In this document: positions 1 through 7,115 of the stretch, piece by piece
How the letters are laid out: the number at the start of each line of letters is the position of its first letter
Position numbering within the stretch: position 1 is the stretch's first letter
Assembly (NCBI GenBank): GCA_002470925.1
Contig: DKOX01000118.1
Span: forward strand, 1-15,927
Length of the DNA: 15,927 nucleotides
Reading direction: 5' to 3'
Origin: Opitutia bacterium UBA7350
GTDB lineage: Bacteria > Verrucomicrobiota > Verrucomicrobiia > Opitutales > Coraliomargaritaceae
Position numbers and translations under genes: made by a program
Notes under the pieces: generated by a model
Told to the model about the DNA's origin: nothing
What the model saw: the letters and a program-made list of their open reading frames with translations, nothing else
Databases searched by the model: none

Positions 1-137
1 TCCGCGCTGCGCAATTTTTTGTCGGATTTGGCAACCGCACCCGCGGCCATAAAGGCAAGTGCCGCCCCCGCTAAAAAGACGAGTAGGCAAACGAGCATCA
101 CTGCCGCAAAAACCGGATTTTTCTTAATACTTTCCAT
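1..137 (-). CDS. Amuc_1100/PilO-like inner-membrane pilus protein, N-terminal fragment
   Basis: Partial gene: only the first 45 codons lie inside the window, and it runs off the left edge. The visible protein starts MESIKKNPVF, has one hydrophobic segment at about residues 10-35, and then turns polar and charged (KSDKKLRSA). This is the layout of a single-pass protein with a short cytoplasmic tail and a periplasmic body. The ATG at 137 lies 6 bases past the stop of the PilM gene, so the two are surely co-transcribed. In Akkermansia the gene after the PilM homologue Amuc_1101 is Amuc_1100, a membrane-anchored protein with a PilO/PilN-like fold, and the N-terminal layout here fits that. No clear Shine-Dalgarno is seen. 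The identity rests on gene order and topology, because the diagnostic domain is outside the window. Confidence 0.6.
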   Translation of the reverse strand, partial: MESIKKNPVFAAVMLVCLLVFLAGAALAFMAAGAVAKSDKKLRSA

Positions 138-143
138 TGGAAA

Positions 144-1808
144 TTAAAGGGGCTTGGTCGGATCGACAACCAGTTTGATTTCAAAGGGCAGAACATTGAG
201 TCCATCGTTGAGCATGGACCAGCGAATCCGAGGCGGCTTGGAATCCACGATAAAGGCGGAGGTCTTGAGGCTGGAAATCAGGCTGCGAATACGCCGCGTC
301 AGCACGTCGCGATCCAAACCCGCAGACCCGTTTGCAGTTTCACGGACCAGCATCTGTCCTTTGAGTGCGACTTCATAACTGGCGGTGCCGTCCTTCGCTT
401 CGCGGATGACTTTTAGATCATCGAGCCAGACGTCCTCGGCACTTGTCATGCTTTCCTGCATCTCGGCAAAGAATTGGATCCAATTACTCTTGGATTGCAC
501 CAAGCCTTCAACCCGCTCGATGGAGTCCTTAACCGCTTTTGCATTTTTAAGGTTTTGCTCGATGTCAGCTTTGCGTTCAAGATAGGGTGCCGCGACGCTG
601 CGCAATTCCGCGATCCGAGAATCGGAGGCAGCGATTTTATCATTAAAGACTTTCCAGGCAGGCCAGGGAGCCAAGGCGAGACAAGCTGCCGCCGCCATCA
701 AAAGGGGTTTCTGCTTGGCAAAACGCATCGCGTTCTGCACCGCTTCGGGGAGGAGATTTACCCCAGCGCCGTTCTCGACCAAGGGGCGGCATGCCTCCCC
801 GACAATCTGCGGCAAAAGAACACGCAGGGTTTCCGGTTCTTCGGTAACGCCGGCCTCGAGGGTCACGTGTTCAAGGGGGTCAAGCCGCTCAACCGGAACC
901 TTTTGGCTGTTGTGCAGGAATTCCGCAAGGCCACGCACCTGTGATCCACGACCGCTCAAAAGAATTCTTCCCGGTGCGGGTGCATTTTTTTGGCGACGGT
1001 AATTGACGATGGAGCGAGTGACTTCTTGTGAGATCCGGCGCATGAAGGCGTCGGCGCTATCGGTGAGGGCTTTCGCACCGTTGCTGTCTTCCAGCGTTTC
1101 GTTTTCCCGGTTATAGAATTGTAGCTTGATGGCCTCCGCTTGTTCCAGCGTTTTACCCAGGCTATCGGCAATGCTCTGACTCAGGACCTGCCCGCCGAGC
1201 GAGAGGTTGCGCACAAAGAAACCGTCGGCATTGCGGAAAAGCAAGTTGGTGGTGCGGGCGCCAATATTGATAACGAGGTCGTCGCTGCTGGCCCCAGGAT
1301 CCGCCAAGGCGAGAAGGTTGTATTCCAGAATACTGGCGGCGGTGATGCCTTCCGCGGTTAGGCCCGCCGCCCGAACTCCAGCGCAAAAGGTTTCGATCGT
1401 ATCTATTTTGCAGGCGATAAAAAGGACCTCAATCTCGATCCCATCATCACCAATAACCTGACTGTCCCAAACGACTTCGTGTAAAGGATAGGGAATACTT
1501 TGCTGCGCTTCAAAGGCAATTATCTGGGCCCGCTTCTCTGTCTCAACATGCGGGATCTTGATGGTCTTGGTGAGAACCTGATTCCCGGGAAGAATAAAAG
1601 TGGCATTGCCCTGTAAGTTGCTGGAACGCGCCAGTTCTTTAAGGGCGATTCCAACCGCCTCGATCCAATTTTCATCCGTGATGGCATCACTTTCCAAATA
1701 ATGGGTCGCCAGTTGCTCGAGCTTCACGTTTCCGGACTGTGCATTTACCTTGGCAGCAGTCACACGACTGGCGCCGCAGTTGATGATTAATCGGGACGAA
1801 TTGCTCAT
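144..1808 (-). CDS. pilM: Type IV pilus assembly protein PilM with fused PilN-like C-terminal half
   Basis: 554 residues, far longer than a usual PilM of about 350. Residues 1 to about 345 form the actin-like PilM fold: an N-terminal phosphate-1-like motif (INCGAS, 9-14), a second phosphate motif (INIGARTTNLLF, 180-191) and an adenosine-type motif (ILLSGRGS, 282-289). At 350-354 is VNLLP, which resembles the INLLP motif at the N-terminus of PilN that docks into PilM. One membrane segment follows (about 367-385), then a coiled coil (about 390-440) and an alpha/beta domain ending near 554, as in PilN. The protein should therefore couple a cytoplasmic PilM domain to a periplasmic PilN domain in the pilus alignment complex. 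The phosphate-1 motif has N where D is usual. The ATG at 1808 is the first start and lies 51 bases after the upstream gene, with no Shine-Dalgarno. It matches the position of Amuc_1101 in Akkermansia. Confidence 0.88.
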   Translation of the reverse strand: MSNSSRLIINCGASRVTAAKVNAQSGNVKLEQLATHYLESDAITDENWIEAVGIALKELARSSNLQGNATFILPGNQVLTKTIKIPHVETEKRAQIIAFEAQQSIPYPLHEVVWDSQVIGDDGIEIEVLFIACKIDTIETFCAGVRAAGLTAEGITAASILEYNLLALADPGASSDDLVINIGARTTNLLFRNADGFFVRNLSLGGQVLSQSIADSLGKTLEQAEAIKLQFYNRENETLEDSNGAKALTDSADAFMRRISQEVTRSIVNYRRQKNAPAPGRILLSGRGSQVRGLAEFLHNSQKVPVERLDPLEHVTLEAGVTEEPETLRVLLPQIVGEACRPLVENGAGVNLLPEAVQNAMRFAKQKPLLMAAAACLALAPWPAWKVFNDKIAASDSRIAELRSVAAPYLERKADIEQNLKNAKAVKDSIERVEGLVQSKSNWIQFFAEMQESMTSAEDVWLDDLKVIREAKDGTASYEVALKGQMLVRETANGSAGLDRDVLTRRIRSLISSLKTSAFIVDSKPPRIRWSMLNDGLNVLPFEIKLVVDPTKPL

Positions 1809-1818
1809 GGACTTAAAT

Positions 1819-1826
1819 GGGGGGGG
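1819..1826 (-). repeat. Run of eight C (G on the plus strand) in the pilM leader
   Basis: An uninterrupted 8-base homopolymer sits 10 bases upstream of the pilM ATG, within the 51-base spacer after the Amuc_1102-like gene. Just upstream on the coding strand (1834-1829) is TATAAA, which resembles a -10 box. I see no good -35 partner 16-18 bases away. If that box were used, transcription would start inside the C run. Confidence 0.5.
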
Positions 1827-1859
1827 ATTTTATAGAAATGCTTGGATTGAAGGCTGCGA

Positions 1860-2444
1860 CTAGAGCTGTGGGTCGCGCCGCAAATAAACAGGCTCTTTGC
1901 GGGAATCACCACGGTATTGCAGCGGCGCATAATAGGACGGGATGAGGATATCTTTGTTCGCTTCCGATTGAGCCTCCGCCTTGGACTGCATGTTCTTTAA
2001 CATCGCCTCACTTGCGATATTTCCCATGGCGGGCCCTTTCTGCGGATCCTGCACCTGCCCCGCGATTGAGATTTCAACATAATGGAATTCCGGATCTCCC
2101 CGAATTTCGTCCCGCTCCATGATAAGCCCGGGCATGTAGAAATACACGGTGTTTTTATCCCGCGCTTCCATGATGAGGATCTCTACCTGCGAGGTGTAGA
2201 AGTTATATTCTCCGGAACCGGTGCGATAGGCCAAGAGAGGCTTGATCTTGATTTTCTCCAGGTAGTCCTTGTTGACCGCATCCGGCGCGGGGTTGCCATT
2301 ACAAGTCAGTTCAATCTCCATTTGCACCCAGCGATCTCCTACAGTGTTGAACTTAACCCGATCAACTGTAATCGCTTCCTCCGCAATCAATGGACTGATT
2401 GTACTTATTATAAAAGCTATAAGGGGTAGCAGCTTTTTGGGCAT
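1860..2444 (-). CDS. Amuc_1102-like exported pilus-associated protein
   Basis: 194 residues. The N-terminus (MPKKLLPLIAFIISTIS, then PLIAEEA) is a clear signal peptide, with likely cleavage near residue 21-22, so the mature protein is exported. The body is rich in beta-strand-like segments (ITVDRVKFNTVGDRWVQMEIEL, read here from about residue 24; FYTSQVEILIMEAR; TVYFYMPGLIMERD) and ends in a charged helix plus tail. This matches my memory of Amuc_1102 from Akkermansia, a small protein with an immunoglobulin-like fold encoded beside the PilM and PilO-like genes. It is the first gene of the minus-strand pilus operon and is followed 51 bases later by pilM. The ATG at 2444 is the only start that gives a good signal peptide. 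There is no clear Shine-Dalgarno. The exact role in the pilus is unknown to me. Confidence 0.7.
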   Translation of the reverse strand: MPKKLLPLIAFIISTISPLIAEEAITVDRVKFNTVGDRWVQMEIELTCNGNPAPDAVNKDYLEKIKIKPLLAYRTGSGEYNFYTSQVEILIMEARDKNTVYFYMPGLIMERDEIRGDPEFHYVEISIAGQVQDPQKGPAMGNIASEAMLKNMQSKAEAQSEANKDILIPSYYAPLQYRGDSRKEPVYLRRDPQL

Positions 2445-2545
2445 AGTTGTTCTTAATTTGTAGATTGATGGGAGATAAGATAGGTAAAAAAGCTACGATT
2501 GAACTACGTAGAATACCATACATTACATTAGCGACCTTTTGCTTT

Positions 2546-2565
2546 GCAAGCGATTAAACGCTTGC
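2546..2565 (+). promoter_or_regulatory. Perfect inverted repeat upstream of the Nudix gene
   Basis: The arms GCAAGCG (2546-2552) and CGCTTGC (2559-2565) are perfect reverse complements around the loop ATTAAA. The repeat ends 30 bases before the Nudix ATG, and a T5 run lies at 2573-2577. It could be an operator with an AT-rich centre, or an RNA hairpin in the leader acting as a weak attenuator. The T run is separated from the stem by seven bases, so it is not a classic intrinsic terminator. The divergent spacer 2445-2595 contains no other gene I can support. Confidence 0.5.
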
Positions 2566-2595
2566 CTAGCGGTTTTTATAAGAAAGTTTCGAGCT

Positions 2596-3096
2596 ATGAC
2601 AGCTCAATTGCCATTCAAAATCAGCGTTCTGGTTTTTATTCGAAACCCAAGGGGAGAGCACCTTCTGATTCAACGTAGCAAAGCTCCCAATTTGGGTTGC
2701 TGGAGCCCCATCGGCGGAAAACTGGATATGCCTCTGGGAGAGTCGCCCTACGAATGCGCCCGTCGCGAGACTCTAGAAGAAGTCGGCCTAGAGCTTACGG
2801 ATCAAGACCTTCATTGTTTTGGCTACATCGCCGAGAAAAGTTATGAAGGCACCGGGCATTGGCTCATGTTCCTCTTTGATTGCCGTAGTGCTATCGACGC
2901 ACTGCCGCCAACTATCGATGAAGGCCATTTCGCTTTCTTCTCCCGCGACGCGATTGACGAACTCCCTATTCCCCAAACCGATCGCACCCTCCTGTGGCCC
3001 TACTACGATCGATTCAAAAACAGTTTTGTCGGTCTGCGTGCCAATTGCGACCCCAGCGGCGAACTCACCCTCGTGGAAGAATTGAATTTACCCTAA
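2596..3096 (+). CDS. Nudix hydrolase
   Basis: 166 residues from the ATG at 2596. The frame is open back to a TTG at 2539, but that extension would cover the inverted repeat and gives an unlikely N-terminus, so the ATG is preferred. The catalytic Nudix helix is plain: GES, seven residues, RETLEEVGL (about 48-65), matching the RE-x-x-EE-x-G core that binds Mg2+. The loop before it (GGKLDMPLGE, 40-49) is two residues longer than the usual G-x5-E spacing. The fold is otherwise typical, with the strand SVLVFIRNPRGEHLLIQRS in front and GHWLMFLF after. The protein should hydrolyse a nucleoside diphosphate linked to some moiety, but the substrate cannot be read from the sequence. The gene is transcribed away from the pilus operon, and its last 9 bases overlap the end of recF. 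Confidence 0.88.
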   Translation: MTAQLPFKISVLVFIRNPRGEHLLIQRSKAPNLGCWSPIGGKLDMPLGESPYECARRETLEEVGLELTDQDLHCFGYIAEKSYEGTGHWLMFLFDCRSAIDALPPTIDEGHFAFFSRDAIDELPIPQTDRTLLWPYYDRFKNSFVGLRANCDPSGELTLVEELNLP

Positions 3097-4158
3097 TTCA
3101 AAACCACCCGCCGCGACCGAGTAGCGTTTCCAGGCTTCCGAGTCTTCCGGAAAAACGGTTCCGCTTGCAATGATCTGGAAGGATCCCGGACAGGCTTTCC
3201 AGAAACCAGCCCGCCGTTTCGGATCCAGCTCGCCCAGCACATCGTCCACCAAAAGCACCGGCTTCACCGCAAGGCGTTCCTGAAACAACTCCGCCTGCGC
3301 CACCCGCAGCGCCACAATCAAGCCGCGCTGCTGGCCATCCGACCCATATTCCCTCGCTGAACCCAGGCATAAACCCAACCTGAAATCATCCCGGTGAGGC
3401 CCCTTTTGGGTTGCCCCCATGATGCGGTCCCTTTCGCGCTGGCGTCCCCACATTTCACGGTAGTGATCCGCCCCCTCAAGCTCCGCATTCGCCGCATAGC
3501 TCAACTCCGGCCCTTCCTCATGATCCGCCAAAGCCCGATAAACTCGCTCCAGCACGACCTGCAGCGCTTTAACCCCTGCGCTGCGGTGCAACTGCAGACG
3601 ATGCGCATGGGGCGCCATCTCCGCCTCAAAGGCATCCAGCTCCCCATCACTACCACCCTGCCTCAACAACCGATTTCGCTCCGCCACTCCTTTGTGGTAA
3701 TTGCGCAACGCCAAGTAATAAGCACCGTCCAGCGATGCCAGCGTCAAATCCATGAATCGGCGGCGCTCACTCGGCGACCCGCGCAGCAACATCAAATCCC
3801 CCGAACTCAGCGGCACCACCGGGAAACGCCCGATGTAATCCGACATCTTCCTGACCTTTTCGCGGTCTATTAGGACCGACCGGGGTCCACTCGAAGCCTG
3901 GACCTCCAACTCAACCCGGCCGCAGCTCTCATGTTCAATTTCGTAGAAAGCCCGATAACCCGCGCTCTCCTGTCGCCGCAAGGCCCCCAAATCCTGCGTG
4001 CGAAATGATCGCAAAGCCGTCACCAGACCCAGCCCCTCCAAGAGGTTCGACTTCCCCTGCCCGTTCGGCCCGCACAGGAATATCCGGTCCGCCGATAAAT
4101 CCAATTCCACAAATTCGATATTGCGAAAATCCTGAAGCCTGACCTTGGAAAACCGCAT
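3088..4158 (-). CDS. recF: DNA replication and repair protein RecF
   Basis: 356 residues, the usual length. RecF is an SMC-like ATPase that binds single/double-strand DNA junctions and, with RecO and RecR, loads RecA at gaps. Visible motifs: Walker A GPNGQGKS (30-37), the N-terminal LQDFRNIEFVELD typical of RecF, the conserved stretch LSSGDLMLLRGSPSERRRF, the ABC signature region GQQRGLIVALRVAQAE (275-290), and Walker B with D-loop LLVDDVLGELDP (about 302-313). All ATPase elements are present. The start is 11 bases after the stop of the cysteine desulfurase, so it is the last gene of a four-gene minus-strand run. It is not beside dnaA, dnaN or gyrB, its classic neighbours. Its end overlaps the convergent Nudix gene by 9 bases, leaving no room for a terminator. 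Confidence 0.96.
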   Translation of the reverse strand: MRFSKVRLQDFRNIEFVELDLSADRIFLCGPNGQGKSNLLEGLGLVTALRSFRTQDLGALRRQESAGYRAFYEIEHESCGRVELEVQASSGPRSVLIDREKVRKMSDYIGRFPVVPLSSGDLMLLRGSPSERRRFMDLTLASLDGAYYLALRNYHKGVAERNRLLRQGGSDGELDAFEAEMAPHAHRLQLHRSAGVKALQVVLERVYRALADHEEGPELSYAANAELEGADHYREMWGRQRERDRIMGATQKGPHRDDFRLGLCLGSAREYGSDGQQRGLIVALRVAQAELFQERLAVKPVLLVDDVLGELDPKRRAGFWKACPGSFQIIASGTVFPEDSEAWKRYSVAAGGFELG

Positions 4159-4169
4159 ATGCCAAATTT

Positions 4170-5297
4170 TTAAACCGCAATCACCGGACTCTCCCCCGCC
4201 GATTCCCGCAGGTCCGCGTAACTTTCAACAAAGGCTACTCGCAAGCCCTCCCAGGCCGCCGGTTTCGTCTCCGCCCCCGCGCTAATACGCACCACCCGGC
4301 GAATCACATCGACGCTATACCCCATCGCCGCCAGCACCGGCGAGGCCCCCACTTTTCCACTTGCGCAGGCCGATCCGGTTGAAACCAAAAACCCCCGTTT
4401 TTCCAGCGCCCGAATCCAGCGAACATTTTCAAACTCCGGCAAACACAGCGCACTCGTGTTCCAAAGTCGTGCTGCAGCCTTGCCCACGACTTCGCAGTGC
4501 GGAAGCGTCGCCAACAAGCCCGCCTCAAACGCATCCCGCGCGGCCGCGGTCCCCGTCGGCGCTGCTTCCAAGGCCGCCAGCATCGCAAATATTGCCGGAA
4601 CATCCTCCGTGCCCGCCCGGTGCCCGCCCTCCTGAGGTCCGCCTTTTTGAAAGCCCACCGCCGTACTGTCCTCCGGCAACAACAGGAAACCGGTTCCCTT
4701 CGGGCCTCCAAACTTATGGGCGCAGGCCGTCAAATAATCGCAAGCCCCCAAGCCGCTTGCCGGTAATTTCCCCAACCATTGAGAGGCATCGCAATGAAAG
4801 GGAATCCCTGCCGCGCGACAGTCCGCCGCGATCTGCGCCCAGGGATTCAACACGCCGGTTTCATTATTGGCCGCCATCGCAGAAAGCGCTGCGAGCCTGC
4901 GGTAATCGATCCGATCCACAGCAACCGCCCCACTCGCATCAAGGGGCAACCAATAAATCCGCTCCTGAAAATAATGCCGCGCCGCCTCCAAAACACTCGG
5001 ATGCTCCGTCGGACTCACCCCCACCCTGGCTGCCTCCGGCAACTTACGCGCCCATAGCTCAAAGACCCGATTGTTGCCCTCCGTTGCCCCAGAATTAAAA
5101 ATCAATCGTTCCGCCTTCGTCTCCAATAAAGCCGCGAGGCGCTCCCGGGCCGCCTCCAGGCGCGCCCGCACCGCCGCCGCCGCTCGATAAGGACTCGAGG
5201 GATTCAGCCATGACTCTCCCTGCGCTTCCTTCCATGCCAGCGCCGCCGCCGCATTCAACGGAGTTGTCGAATTATGGTCAAAAAATTCCAAACTCAT
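4170..5297 (-). CDS. Group II (NifS/IscS-type) cysteine desulfurase
   Basis: 375 residues from the ATG at 5297. A longer frame begins at 5348 but overlaps the upstream gene and adds residues before the family's usual start (MSLEFFDHNSTTPLN), so the shorter form is chosen. It lies 7 bases after the upstream stop. The enzyme is PLP-dependent and takes sulfur from cysteine as a persulfide for Fe-S clusters, tRNA thiolation or cofactors. The PLP pocket is complete: ATEGNN (71-76), His99 in EHPS, ANNETG (143-148), Asp170 and Gln173 in HCDASQ, and Lys195 in AHKFGGPKG. The active cysteine is Cys311 in STGSACASG, like IscS. No IscU, SufE or IscR gene is nearby, so the acceptor is unknown. The annotation as IscS or NifS proper is left open. 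Confidence 0.93.
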   Translation of the reverse strand: MSLEFFDHNSTTPLNAAAALAWKEAQGESWLNPSSPYRAAAAVRARLEAARERLAALLETKAERLIFNSGATEGNNRVFELWARKLPEAARVGVSPTEHPSVLEAARHYFQERIYWLPLDASGAVAVDRIDYRRLAALSAMAANNETGVLNPWAQIAADCRAAGIPFHCDASQWLGKLPASGLGACDYLTACAHKFGGPKGTGFLLLPEDSTAVGFQKGGPQEGGHRAGTEDVPAIFAMLAALEAAPTGTAAARDAFEAGLLATLPHCEVVGKAAARLWNTSALCLPEFENVRWIRALEKRGFLVSTGSACASGKVGASPVLAAMGYSVDVIRRVVRISAGAETKPAAWEGLRVAFVESYADLRESAGESPVIAV

Positions 5298-5304
5298 CTC
5301 AAAC

Positions 5305-6066
5305 TCAGGGAATGCGGAGTTCTTGCCCGACCCGCAGGGCATTCTCACTCGCCATTCGATCGCGATTGGCCTGATAAATATCCTGATACCGATTTGGGGT
5401 CCCGTAAAATCGTTGACTGATTCGGCTCAGGGTATCTCCCGACTGCACCTTATAGGTGCGGGGAACATCCGCCGGTTCCGGCTCGCTCTCCGCTCGACGA
5501 AGCTCCGGATCAGGAGTCAAGGCCGCATAACTCTCCGTTGCGGAAGCCGCACGCCGCGCCCCGCCCACCATGCCTTCATACTGAGCCAAGCGCTGTTCTG
5601 CTGCCATTAGGAGCCGCTTCAGGCGCTCGTTTTCTGCCCTCAAACCCTTTAATAATTCCAGCATATCGACCTGATCCAGCTCCGCCTCATAAGGTCCGGC
5701 AGGAAGTTGCCGCGCGAATTCCTTCTCGGCAGTCTCAATCAACTGCCCCACCTGCACCGCCTGCGGCGAACCGGGCTTCAATTGCAGATAGCGCTTCAAA
5801 TGATAGATCGCACTGATGGGATCCTTGAGGGATTCAAGGTATATATAACCCGCTTCAAAATGCGATTCCGGAGCATCGCGACGCACGTCAATGACCCGCA
5901 GAAACGCGCTTAGAGCCTCATCAGTCCGACCCTGCGCCTGATAACTCTTTGCCAGCTGGTATTGCTTCTCATCGGTTTCACCCACCACTTCCAAAGAAGA
6001 GGGTTTGCAGGAAATCATTCCAAACAAAAGAAAGGATATTAAAAGCAATTGAACCAGCCGCATCAT
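5305..6066 (-). CDS. TPR, coiled-coil and LysM lipoprotein
   Basis: 253 residues. The N-terminus is a lipoprotein signal (RLVQLLLISFLLFGMISC, lipid-attachment Cys20). Next come two or three TPR-like helical pairs (about 35-115: QLAKSYQAQGRTDEALSAFL, then HFEAGYIYLE and AIYHLKRYLQLKPG), a coiled coil (about 128-165), a low-complexity acidic linker, and a C-terminal LysM domain (204-253: YKVQSGDTLSRISQRFYG, ending GQELRIP). It should be membrane-anchored and bind peptidoglycan through LysM, with TPRs offering a protein-binding surface. There are two adjacent ATGs (6066 and 6063). An AGGG lies directly upstream and is better spaced for the second. It stands 51 bases after the enoyl reductase and 7 bases before the cysteine desulfurase start. 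The partner and pathway are unknown. Confidence 0.88.
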   Translation of the reverse strand: MMRLVQLLLISFLLFGMISCKPSSLEVVGETDEKQYQLAKSYQAQGRTDEALSAFLRVIDVRRDAPESHFEAGYIYLESLKDPISAIYHLKRYLQLKPGSPQAVQVGQLIETAEKEFARQLPAGPYEAELDQVDMLELLKGLRAENERLKRLLMAAEQRLAQYEGMVGGARRAASATESYAALTPDPELRRAESEPEPADVPRTYKVQSGDTLSRISQRFYGTPNRYQDIYQANRDRMASENALRVGQELRIP

Positions 6067-6117
6067 ACCCTACTTTCGCTCACTTCTGCAGAAATACAAT
6101 CCCGAATGCCCTCTTCC

Positions 6118-7098
6118 TCACGGAGTCAGTAGAATTTTCCCAAGCCGTGGGGATTGGTGATGTGCCAGCGCCTCCTTGTATTCAGAAAACGAATACTTGC
6201 CCGCAATCGGCAAACACAACGACCCGTTTGCCTGCATCTCGAAAACCGCCGCCATGATTGCCTCCACCGCCCCGCGCTCGGCCGTTCGGCAATAGGCATC
6301 CCACCAGAAACCAAGCAAGCGGAGGTCATTAAAAATCAAATACCGCGTCGGGAAACGCACCGCTTCCCCCGTCATCCCTCCAAAAGTAACCTGCGTTGCC
6401 CCCTCCTCCAGCGCCTTCAGTTGCGCAATTGCACTCGTCCCACCCACTGAATTTAAAGCCAGCCGCAGGCCCTTGCCCTTCGTCAAATCAGGAACCCCGC
6501 GCTCCCAACCGGAACCCTCCAAGACCACCTGGTCTGCACCCAGCACCTTCAGCGGTTCAATCAACTCCGCCCGGCGAACCGCACTCACCGTGTGTATCCC
6601 CAACGCTTTCGCCATCTGAATCACCGCCAGGCCCACCGCCGAATTCCCCGCATTCTGAACGATCCAATCACCTGCTTTCAAATCCACGAATTGCCGCAAC
6701 AAACAGTAGGAAGTCGGGGGATTGATGAACGCCATCGCAGCCTGATCCGTAGGCACACCCTCCGGCACCACCAGTAAAGACTCCACCGGCAGGCAGCACT
6801 GTTCCCGCCAGGCACCGGCATCCGTGAAGCGAACCCGTTGGCCGCATTCCACCCCCTCGACCCCGGCGCCCAGGGATTCAATCACCCCGACGCCTTCCCG
6901 ACCCGCCACCGCCGGCAACTCCGGCAACAAGCCATAACGCCCATCCATTCGACCATAATCCGAAGGATTAATCGTCGCCGCAAGCAGGCGGACCCCGACT
7001 TCTCCCGCCCCCGGTTCGGGCCGCGGCAGGGACTCCAAGCGCAAAACCGCATCCGCTTTTCCAAATTCATGATGTCGCAAGGCCAATTGTTCTTTCAT
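6118..7098 (-). CDS. MECR/ETR-type NADPH-dependent 2-enoyl thioester reductase (MDR superfamily)
   Basis: 326 residues, no zinc-binding cysteine set, so it belongs to the zinc-free branch of the medium-chain dehydrogenase/reductases. Several stretches match the mitochondrial enoyl reductase (MECR/Etr1) type: INPSDYGRMDGRYG (43-56, with Tyr55 at the place of the catalytic tyrosine), GREGVG (66-71), INPPTSYCLL (125-134), the nucleotide loop NAGNSAVGLAVIQMAK (149-164), the arginines after the second strand (AVRR, 173-176) that favour NADPH, ALNSVGG, and GGMTGEAV followed by LIFNDLRLLGFWW. The likely reaction is reduction of a trans-2-enoyl-CoA or -ACP. A quinone oxidoreductase role is less likely. 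It is the first gene of the minus-strand run ending in recF and diverges from the oligopeptidase gene. No fatty-acid genes are adjacent. Confidence 0.85.
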   Translation of the reverse strand: MKEQLALRHHEFGKADAVLRLESLPRPEPGAGEVGVRLLAATINPSDYGRMDGRYGLLPELPAVAGREGVGVIESLGAGVEGVECGQRVRFTDAGAWREQCCLPVESLLVVPEGVPTDQAAMAFINPPTSYCLLRQFVDLKAGDWIVQNAGNSAVGLAVIQMAKALGIHTVSAVRRAELIEPLKVLGADQVVLEGSGWERGVPDLTKGKGLRLALNSVGGTSAIAQLKALEEGATQVTFGGMTGEAVRFPTRYLIFNDLRLLGFWWDAYCRTAERGAVEAIMAAVFEMQANGSLCLPIAGKYSFSEYKEALAHHQSPRLGKILLTP

Positions 7099-7115
7099 GC
7101 AAAAAATCTACCGAT

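Noticed and set aside
2539..2595. TTG start extending the Nudix protein by 19 residues
   Set aside because: It would place the inverted repeat within coding sequence, uses a rare start codon, and the family begins near the ATG at 2596.
4361..5098. 245-residue plus-strand open frame opposite the cysteine desulfurase gene
   Set aside because: Its translation is proline/arginine/serine-rich with no domain, the usual result of reading GC-rich codons antisense; the opposite strand has complete PLP-enzyme motifs.
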